From positions 1 through 5,484 of the forward strand of contig DQSP01000195.1 in assembly GCA_015663215.1 (NCBI GenBank): 5,484 nucleotides of DNA, in the 5' to 3' direction. The notes below the pieces were generated by a model. That model saw only the letters and a program-made list of their open reading frames with translations, was not told the DNA's origin and ran no database searches. This stretch comes from Sulfurimonas sp. GTDB taxonomy: Bacteria; Campylobacterota; Campylobacteria; Campylobacterales; Sulfurimonadaceae. The position numbers and the translations under genes are program-made. This document shows, piece by piece, positions 1 to 4,396 of the stretch (position 1 is the first letter of the stretch; each line of letters begins with the position of its first letter).

Positions 1-941
1 ATGCTAAACTTTTAGTTTATGATAGAGAAACTGATACTATCACACATACTCACTTTTACGATCTTGAAAAGTTTATACCCAAAGAGTGTGCACTTATATT
101 TAACGATACTAAAGTTATCAAAGCAAGACTTTATGGGAAAAAACCAAGTGGTGGCAAGTTAGAACTTCTAATAAACCGTTCACTCAATGCCCATGATGTG
201 AATGTCTACATTCGAGGAAAAGTAAAGGTAGATAGCGAAATAATCTTCCAAGAAAGTTTGATAGCTAAAGTAACACAACTTAGTGAAGATGGTAGTAGAA
301 TAGTAAATTTTTATCAAAATAATAAACTACTGCGTTTTGAAGATTTACTTCCTATTATTGATACTATCGGTCATGTTCCTTTGCCTCCATACATCCAAAG
401 AGAAGATAATGAAAGTGATGAGAGTGAGTACCAAACAGTATTTGCCAAAGAAGAAGGAGCAGTTGCTGCACCTACCGCATCCCTTCACTTTACTCAGCAA
501 CAACATGAGCGAATCTGTAAAAATTTTCAACATGCCTATGTAACTCTTCATGTAGGCAGTGGTACTTTTAAACCCGTTGATGTAGAGATAATTACCGAGC
601 ACCCTATGCACTCTGAGTACTATGACATCTCAAATGCAGCTAAAGAGATACTTGATGACACAACTCCCATACTAAGTGTAGGAACAACATCTACAAGAAC
701 AATAGAGTTTTACGATAAGCACGGTAAAGTACAACGAGGGGAAGCAAATCTTTTCTTACATCCAAACAACAAACCAAGCCGTGTCAATCATCTACTCACA
801 AACTTTCACCTGCCAAAATCAACACTACTTATGCTAGTTGCATCTTTTGTTGGACTTGAAAAAACTCAAGAGTTATATGCTGAGGCCATAAAAGAGAAGT
901 ACCGTTTTTACTCGTATGGCGATGCTATGTTACTTCTTTAA
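1..941 (+). CDS. queA: QueA, S-adenosylmethionine:tRNA ribosyltransferase-isomerase (5' end missing)
   Basis: QueA transfers and isomerises the ribosyl part of S-adenosylmethionine onto 7-aminomethyl-7-deazaguanine at the wobble position of tRNAs, giving epoxyqueuosine; it is cytosolic. The frame is open from base 3 to the TAA at 939-941, giving 312 visible residues. The family is about 340-355 residues long, so roughly 25-30 N-terminal residues lie before the window. Family blocks follow in order (numbered from the first whole codon): FNDTKVIKARLYG at 33-45, IGHVPLPPYIQR at 122-133, GAVAAPTASLHF at 152-163, VTLHVGSGTFKPV at 180-192, MHSEY at 202-206, VGTTSTR at 226-232, TNFHLPKSTL at 266-275 and EKYRFYSYGDAM at 298-309. 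The block usually read PTAGLHF has Ser for Gly. An in-frame GTG at 198 is internal and not the start. The stop overlaps that of convergent dprA. Identification is by recognised motifs and is firm. Confidence 0.96.
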   Translation, partial: AKLLVYDRETDTITHTHFYDLEKFIPKECALIFNDTKVIKARLYGKKPSGGKLELLINRSLNAHDVNVYIRGKVKVDSEIIFQESLIAKVTQLSEDGSRIVNFYQNNKLLRFEDLLPIIDTIGHVPLPPYIQREDNESDESEYQTVFAKEEGAVAAPTASLHFTQQQHERICKNFQHAYVTLHVGSGTFKPVDVEIITEHPMHSEYYDISNAAKEILDDTTPILSVGTTSTRTIEFYDKHGKVQRGEANLFLHPNNKPSRVNHLLTNFHLPKSTLLMLVASFVGLEKTQELYAEAIKEKYRFYSYGDAMLLL

Positions 942-1720
942 ATCAGAGGATAAATACGACTAAAGTGAACTTCTATCTCACCACTAAGTTCTGCTTCAAA
1001 TATTTTGCTTGGGTATTTAGCCAAAGCTTCATCGTAAGTTGGATTTGTTTTACAGTACTCTAAAAAATCATCATTCTCTTCTTTACTTACTTGCATTTCA
1101 CCTGCAAACTCTTTTACAAACACATCTATGTCATAAATGGCTTTAGCTTTACCCTCTTGGAGTAAGTGGTTTGTAGCTTCGCTCTCTCCAATTCTATGAG
1201 AGAGGACATATATCTCTTTTCCCATTGAAAGTGCATACTCAACACTTCTCATACTCCCAGAGTTTAAGTCTGCATAGGTAACAACCAGAACATCACCAAG
1301 AGCAACTACAAGTTCATTTCTTAGTACAAAGTTATAACGAGTAGAGGGAGAACCTTTTTCAAACTGACTTAAAACCAAACCCTCTTTTTCTATATCAGCT
1401 ATTATATTTTTATTTATAGCAGGGTAGCGTTTATCAAGTCCTGTTGCTGCTACCATTATGGTGTTATTAGCTCCTGCGGACTTATGAGCTATAGCATCAA
1501 CACCTATAGCACCACCACTTACTACACACACTCCGCGTTTAGAGAGTTTTCGAGCTAACTCCTCCGTTTTATGTCGTGCATATTGATTGGGTTTTCGACT
1601 TCCAATGATAGAAATTTTCTTCTTTTTAAGTAATGTAGTATCTCCTATAAAAAGAAGCTCTTTAGGATACTTTTTCATAGCTTCGAGCTCTTGTATATAA
1701 AAGTTTATATTTTCTATCAT
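938..1720 (-). CDS. dprA: DprA/Smf, DNA-processing protein of natural transformation
   Basis: DprA binds incoming single-stranded DNA in the cytoplasm, protects it and loads RecA, displacing SSB, during transformation. The 260-residue product is a Rossmann-like DprA domain with the family landmarks IIGSRKPNQYAR (38-49), VVSGGAIGVDAIAH (66-79; usual form SGLARGIDAAAH), AATGLDKRYP (91-100), FVLRNELVVALGDVLVV (131-147) and SGSMRSVEYAL (154-164), then SEATNHLLQEGKAKAIYD (180-197). There is no long N-terminal SAM-like domain, so the protein is short next to the roughly 290-380 residues usual elsewhere. The last 40 residues (KIFEAELSGEIEV) look like a reduced winged-helix tail. The start ATG is 6 nt after the stop of the upstream deacetylase gene and has only a poor Shine-Dalgarno, which suggests translational coupling. 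The 3' end overlaps the queA stop. The family call is secure; competence of this strain is inference. Confidence 0.93.
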   Translation of the reverse strand: MIENINFYIQELEAMKKYPKELLFIGDTTLLKKKKISIIGSRKPNQYARHKTEELARKLSKRGVCVVSGGAIGVDAIAHKSAGANNTIMVAATGLDKRYPAINKNIIADIEKEGLVLSQFEKGSPSTRYNFVLRNELVVALGDVLVVTYADLNSGSMRSVEYALSMGKEIYVLSHRIGESEATNHLLQEGKAKAIYDIDVFVKEFAGEMQVSKEENDDFLEYCKTNPTYDEALAKYPSKIFEAELSGEIEVHFSRIYPLI

Positions 1721-1726
1721 CTTAAA

Positions 1727-2722
1727 CTACAGTCTATTAATATAGACTAGCTCCACATCTTTTAGTAACTCTTTAGACTCATAAAGAGCTTGAAGTGTGT
1801 TTTTATGTGGATGACCTATTGCTATCGCAGTACCATGACTTTTTGCTATTTTTATCGCTTGTTTAATCTGCTTAAGAACATACTTTTTATCCATATGATG
1901 GTCTAAAAAGACATCCCGAGAAACATATTTGAGTCCAAAGTTTTTCAAAACTTTTGGTGCTTTAGTTTGAGCTGTTGTTCTACTATCTACGAAAAAAATA
2001 TTATTGGCATTGAGTGCAAATATAAGCCTATTCATAGCAATTTCATTGGAAGTAAATTTACTTCCAGTATGGTTATTAATATATTTAACTTTAGGAAAGA
2101 GCTTCTTTATCTCTTTAATTCTTGCAGATATTACATTTTGTCTATCATGAATACGAAGTGTATTTGGCTCTTCTGCACTCCAGTTTTTAGCTTCCATAGG
2201 TAAGTGGACCATATATAAGTTTTCTAGTTTAGCAAGTTTAGCACTGTTTGGTCTTGCCTTACTTGGGGGTAAAAAAGACATCGTTAAAGGAAGACCTAAA
2301 CTTTTTATAGCTTTAACTTGGCTTTTAGTTCCAACATCATCTATTATTATTGCTAAGCGTGCCTTATGTGTAGTTATAACTTTTTTTCTTATTGCCATTT
2401 TAGGAACATGTGCTAAAGGATTACCATCGATTTCATGTGATGCTGAGATGTACTGTTTTGTGTCTTTTTGAAGTACACTTTTAAGTCTTTTACTTACACT
2501 AGTTTTAGCTTTATCTGAACTTGTTTTGAGTGTTTTTTGCTGCTTTACTTTTTTAGTATATATCTTTTTAGCTTTCGTTTTTCCATCAGAGAACCCTACA
2601 TAGTAACCCGCAAGAAGTGAGCTCAAGACTAAAGCAACAAGGGCTAAAGTCCAGGCTAAATAAGTGAGTATTTTACTATTAGTTTGTTTCTTTTTATTGT
2701 ATTTATGTTTTGCCATTGTCAT
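1727..2722 (-). CDS. Divergent polysaccharide deacetylase (YibQ/DUF610 type), membrane-anchored
   Basis: The 331-residue product has a basic N-terminus, one hydrophobic segment at about 18-40 (signal anchor), a Lys/Ser/Thr-rich linker at about 48-120 and a C-terminal NodB-like fold domain at about 121-331. Motifs typical of the divergent polysaccharide deacetylase family are ARLAIIIDDVG (121-131), HLPMEA (173-178), INNHTGSKFTS (215-225), FFVDSRT (243-249), RDVFLDH (269-275) and AIGHPH (301-306). The Asp pair (128-129) and His residues (218, 304, 306) are the likely metal/catalytic positions by analogy. The family probably acts on an extracytoplasmic polysaccharide or peptidoglycan, but the substrate is not established. 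Two starts are possible: ATG at 2722 with AAAGA 4 nt before it, or ATG at 2716 (MAKHKYNKK) with the same AAAGA 10 nt before it. It is the first gene of an operon with dprA, divergent from rpsF. Confidence 0.9.
   Translation of the reverse strand: MTMAKHKYNKKKQTNSKILTYLAWTLALVALVLSSLLAGYYVGFSDGKTKAKKIYTKKVKQQKTLKTSSDKAKTSVSKRLKSVLQKDTKQYISASHEIDGNPLAHVPKMAIRKKVITTHKARLAIIIDDVGTKSQVKAIKSLGLPLTMSFLPPSKARPNSAKLAKLENLYMVHLPMEAKNWSAEEPNTLRIHDRQNVISARIKEIKKLFPKVKYINNHTGSKFTSNEIAMNRLIFALNANNIFFVDSRTTAQTKAPKVLKNFGLKYVSRDVFLDHHMDKKYVLKQIKQAIKIAKSHGTAIAIGHPHKNTLQALYESKELLKDVELVYINRL
1731..1748 (-). promoter_or_regulatory. Hairpin at the deacetylase/dprA junction
   Basis: AGTCTATTAATATAGACT is a perfect inverted repeat with 7-bp arms and a 4-nt loop. 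In the minus-strand mRNA it covers the last sense codons of the deacetylase gene and ends just before its TAG stop and 10 nt before the dprA ATG. Ribosomes finishing the first gene would melt it, so it may couple dprA translation to that gene. It has no following U-tract and does not look like a terminator. The palindrome is seen directly; its role is inference. Confidence 0.4.
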
Positions 2723-2746
2723 TTATTCTTTATGTTGTTTTACGAA

Positions 2747-2752
2747 ACTATA
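2747..2752 (-). promoter_or_regulatory. Candidate -10 box for the deacetylase-dprA operon
   Basis: On the minus strand TATAGT lies 24 bases upstream of the ATG at 2722, in AT-rich DNA, and would give a leader of under 20 nt. It is the nearest good -10-like hexamer. A second TATAGT lies at 2815-2820 on the same strand. No -35 is recognisable. The call rests on resemblance to the consensus only. Confidence 0.3.
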
Positions 2753-2856
2753 CCCTCTTAAATATTAATATGAAATTTTTATTGCAAATTGCCATATAAT
2801 TCTAATAGACCTCTACTATAGACTAATATTTTAATAATAACTATTTAAGTATACCT

Positions 2857-2866
2857 TGTGTATAAT
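2857..2866 (+). promoter_or_regulatory. Probable sigma-70 extended -10 promoter of the rpsF-ssb-rpsR operon
   Basis: TGTGTATAATCG contains a perfect TATAAT at 2861-2866 with an upstream TGTG. The -35 position (about 2838-2843) reads TAACTA, unlike TTGACA, but lies in A/T-rich DNA; loss of a -35 box is typical of Campylobacterota vegetative promoters. Transcription would start near 2873, giving a leader of about 113 nt before rpsF. A weaker TATTAT at 2904-2909 is an alternative or second promoter. Confidence 0.7.
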
Positions 2867-2872
2867 CGCGGT

Positions 2873-2985
2873 TCCTTTCTCTTTGTAATCTCTTATTTTA
2901 AGATATTATAGACAAAGCAATCGTGCTTCGATCCGAGGGGGAAACATACGCCATAACGGCAAATACCAAGAGGAGATCATATTAT
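2873..2985 (+). promoter_or_regulatory. rpsF mRNA leader, possible S6:S18 autoregulatory element
   Basis: The untranslated leader predicted from the TATAAT box is about 113 nt, long for this compact genome. It starts T/C-rich and becomes GC-rich from 2920. Visible short pairings are ATCG (2920-2923) with CGAT (2929-2932), GCC (2950-2952) with GGC (2958-2960), and GATC (2930-2933) with GATC (2975-2978); the last would lie beside the ribosome-binding site. A CCG triplet sits at 2933-2935. Leaders bound by the S6:S18 complex are known in several bacterial phyla and feature a bulged CCG, but I cannot fit the full consensus by eye, so this is a hypothesis. Confidence 0.35.
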
Positions 2986-3408
2986 ATGAGAAACTACGAA
3001 AACCTAGTAATCGTAAAACCTACATTAACAGCAGAAGAAATTCAAGCAAGTGTTAAAGCAATCGAAGAAGTTATTACTTCTAACGGTGGCGAGATCGCTG
3101 CTACAAGTCCAATGGGAATGAGAAAATTAGCTTACCCTATTGAAAAAAACGAACGTGGCTACTACCATGTTATCTATTCATCAATTGCTCCATCAGCAAT
3201 TACTGAAATTGAAAGACGTTTCCGTATTAACGAAGATTTACTTCGTTTTGTAACTATTAAGTACGATACAAATCGTGAAATAGCTGCATTTAATGGTATG
3301 GTTGCAAAAGCTAAAAAAGCAGCAGAAGCTCCAGCGAAAGTTGAAACTCCAGCAGTTGAAGCAGAAGCTCCAGTAGCAACAGAAGCAGCAGCTCCAGCAG
3401 CTGAGTAG
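2986..3408 (+). CDS. rpsF: 30S ribosomal protein S6
   Basis: S6 is a 30S platform protein that binds 16S rRNA as a dimer with S18. The 140-residue product opens MRNYENLVIVKPTLTAEE, with the family MRxYE start, then the S6 core: GMRKLAYPIEKNERGYYHVIY (44-64), ITEIERRFRINEDLLRFVTIK (72-92). The core ends near residue 105. A tail rich in Ala, Pro and Glu (about 106-140) follows, ending AAPAAE; such tails are common in longer S6 proteins, and E. coli S6 has a C-terminus that RimK extends with glutamates. The start at 2986 is fixed by homology and by a strong Shine-Dalgarno AAGAGGAGA at 2968-2976; the in-frame ATA/ACG-rich extension back to 2923 is leader, not coding. First gene of the rpsF-ssb-rpsR operon, 29 nt before ssb. 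Confidence 0.97.
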   Translation: MRNYENLVIVKPTLTAEEIQASVKAIEEVITSNGGEIAATSPMGMRKLAYPIEKNERGYYHVIYSSIAPSAITEIERRFRINEDLLRFVTIKYDTNREIAAFNGMVAKAKKAAEAPAKVETPAVEAEAPVATEAAAPAAE

Positions 3409-3437
3409 TCTTAGACTAAACAATTTAAGGAAAGCAC

Positions 3438-4019
3438 ATGTTCAATAAAATAATTTTAGTTGGCAACCTCACTCGTGACATCGAACTAAGATATTCTCAA
3501 AGTGGTACTGCCATAGCAAAAACAGCTATTGCAACTTCAAGAAAATTCACTACAAATGGTGAAAAGAAAGAAGAAGTATGTTTTGTAGATATTACATTTT
3601 TTGGTAGAAGTGGTGAAGTAGCTAACCAGTATCTTCGTAAAGGTAGTAAAATACTTGTTGAAGGTAGATTAAATTTTGAGCAATGGGTAGACCAAAATGG
3701 ACAAAAACGTTCTAAGCACTCTGTGATTGCAGAAACTATGCAAATGCTTGATTCTAAAGGGGACAATCAAGGTGGTGGATATAATGCACCATCTAATGCT
3801 CCAGCAGAAAATGCTAACCAAGGTGGCGGGTACAATGCTCCAACGCAGGGTCAAGGTCAAAGTTACCAACAGCCTCAGCAACAACAGCAGTCGTATCAAA
3901 AACCAGCACAGCAAAGTTATAACAATAACCAAGCAGCACCACAGCAGCAAACTCGCAAGATGCCAGAGCCAGACACTATACCATCTTACGACATAAATGA
4001 AGACGAAATTCCATTTTAA
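3438..4019 (+). CDS. ssb: Single-stranded DNA-binding protein SSB
   Basis: SSB coats single-stranded DNA as a tetramer in replication, repair and recombination and recruits partner proteins through its C-terminal tip. The 193-residue product has an N-terminal OB fold (about 1-106) with MFNKIILVGNLTRDIELRYS, VCFVDITFFGRSGEVANQYLRKG (47-69) and VEGRLNFEQWVDQNGQKRSKH (74-94). A disordered Gly/Gln/Asn/Pro-rich linker (about 107-175) follows, with two copies of NQGGGYNAP (110-118 and 127-135) and a Gln-rich stretch (144-172). It ends in the acidic tip NEDEIPF, the expected partner-binding motif. Length is in the usual range. Shine-Dalgarno AAGGA at 3427-3431 fixes the start. The gene lies between the two ribosomal protein genes, the classical order in bacteria. 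Confidence 0.97.
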   Translation: MFNKIILVGNLTRDIELRYSQSGTAIAKTAIATSRKFTTNGEKKEEVCFVDITFFGRSGEVANQYLRKGSKILVEGRLNFEQWVDQNGQKRSKHSVIAETMQMLDSKGDNQGGGYNAPSNAPAENANQGGGYNAPTQGQGQSYQQPQQQQQSYQKPAQQSYNNNQAAPQQQTRKMPEPDTIPSYDINEDEIPF

Positions 4020-4045
4020 AAAATAGATAACACAAAGGAAACACC

Positions 4046-4309
4046 ATGGCAGAAAAAAGAAAATATAAAAAAAGATATTGCAAATACTGTGAAGCAAAAG
4101 TAGACTTCATGGATTATAAAGATGCAGGAGCACTACGTTTCTCTCTTTCAGAGCGTTATAAAATCATGCCAAGACGTTTAACAGGTAACTGTAAACGCCA
4201 CCAAGACATGATTAGTATCGTAATCAAACGTGCTCGTGCAGCTGCACTAGTACCATATACTGTAACTCGTAAACAAGTTGTAGTAGCTCCATTCGAAAAC
4301 CTTAAATAG
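4046..4309 (+). CDS. rpsR: 30S ribosomal protein S18, zinc-ribbon (four-ligand) form
   Basis: S18 binds the 30S platform next to S6. The 87-residue product carries the family signature from DYKD (23-26) through [20 protein letters not shown] (34-53) to [13 protein letters not shown] (60-72). Four potential zinc ligands are present, Cys12 and Cys15 (CKYC) and Cys49 with His52 (NCKRH), as in the so-called C+ S18 proteins; E. coli and B. subtilis S18 lack the full set. A C-terminal extension ([15 protein letters not shown]) follows the usual end. Shine-Dalgarno AAAGGAA at 4034-4040 precedes the ATG. The gene is 26 nt after ssb and is followed by hairpins, so it is probably the last gene of the operon. 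Confidence 0.97.
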   Translation: MAEKRKYKKRYCKYCEAKVDFMDYKDAGALRFSLSERYKIMPRRLTGNCKRHQDMISIVIKRARAAALVPYTVTRKQVVVAPFENLK

Positions 4310-4315
4310 GTTTTC
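4295..4315 (+). terminator. Candidate terminator hairpin at the end of rpsR
   Basis: GAAAACC (4295-4301) and GGTTTTC (4309-4315) form a perfect 7-bp stem around a 7-nt loop that contains most of the TAG stop. The U-rich right arm runs on into TTA, so it resembles a weak intrinsic terminator. Because it overlaps the last codons, translating ribosomes would interfere with it. Confidence 0.4.
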
Positions 4316-4319
4316 TTAC

Positions 4320-4338
4320 ACTCCCATTCTTTGGGAGT
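4320..4338 (+). terminator. Second hairpin downstream of rpsR
   Basis: ACTCCCA (4320-4326), loop TTCTT, TGGGAGT (4332-4338): a perfect 7-bp, GC-containing stem 10 bases after the rpsR stop. The following bases (ACTTCC) are not a U-tract, so this may be an mRNA 3'-end stabilising hairpin or a factor-assisted terminator rather than a simple intrinsic one. Together with the preceding hairpin it marks the likely end of the rpsF-ssb-rpsR operon. Confidence 0.5.
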
Positions 4339-4371
4339 ACTTCCACACCATTATTTAGGAATATTTTTTGC

Positions 4372-4385
4372 TTTAGTTAACTAAA
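4372..4385. repeat. 14-bp perfect palindrome upstream of the exported propeller gene
   Basis: TTTAGTTAACTAAA is a perfect palindrome centred on GTTAAC, preceded by T6GC and followed by further A and GC. It lies 11 bases before the ATG at 4397, where it could act as an operator or as a small hairpin near the ribosome-binding site. AT-rich sequence makes chance palindromes more likely, so function is uncertain. Confidence 0.35.
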
Positions 4386-4396
4386 AAAGCGAAGCA

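Larger units (their letters stand above)
2723..2985. other. Divergent intergenic region between deacetylase and rpsF
   Basis: These 263 bases hold the promoters of both operons and the rpsF leader; I see no gene in them. The left part (about 2740-2860) is very AT-rich. The right part (about 2920-2975) is distinctly richer in G and C and is probably structured leader RNA. ATAGAC occurs three times, at 2805-2810, 2818-2823 and 2908-2913, the first two 13 bases apart. A nine-codon ATG frame at 2770-2799 lies upstream of the proposed transcription start and is unlikely to be translated. Confidence 0.7.

Noticed and set aside
198..200. GTG at 198 as the start of queA
   Set aside because: Conserved QueA sequence continues upstream in the same frame to the window edge, including FNDTKVIKARLYG.
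2770..2799. Nine-codon frame MKFLLQIAI in the divergent intergenic region
   Set aside because: It lies upstream of the proposed rpsF transcription start, has no Shine-Dalgarno and is too short to support.
2923..2985. In-frame upstream extension of rpsF by 21 codons
   Set aside because: S6 proteins begin MRxYE, and a strong Shine-Dalgarno at 2968-2976 fits the ATG at 2986; the extension matches nothing in the family and is leader RNA.
3238..3423. Antisense open frame opposite the rpsF tail
   Set aside because: A Cys/Phe/Ser-rich product arising as the mirror of the Ala/Pro/Glu-rich repeat; no independent signal.
3669..4097. Long antisense open frame across ssb and the start of rpsR
   Set aside because: It is the complement of the Gln/Asn/Gly-rich ssb linker, gives a Leu/Trp/Cys-rich low-complexity product and lacks any known domain or ribosome-binding site.
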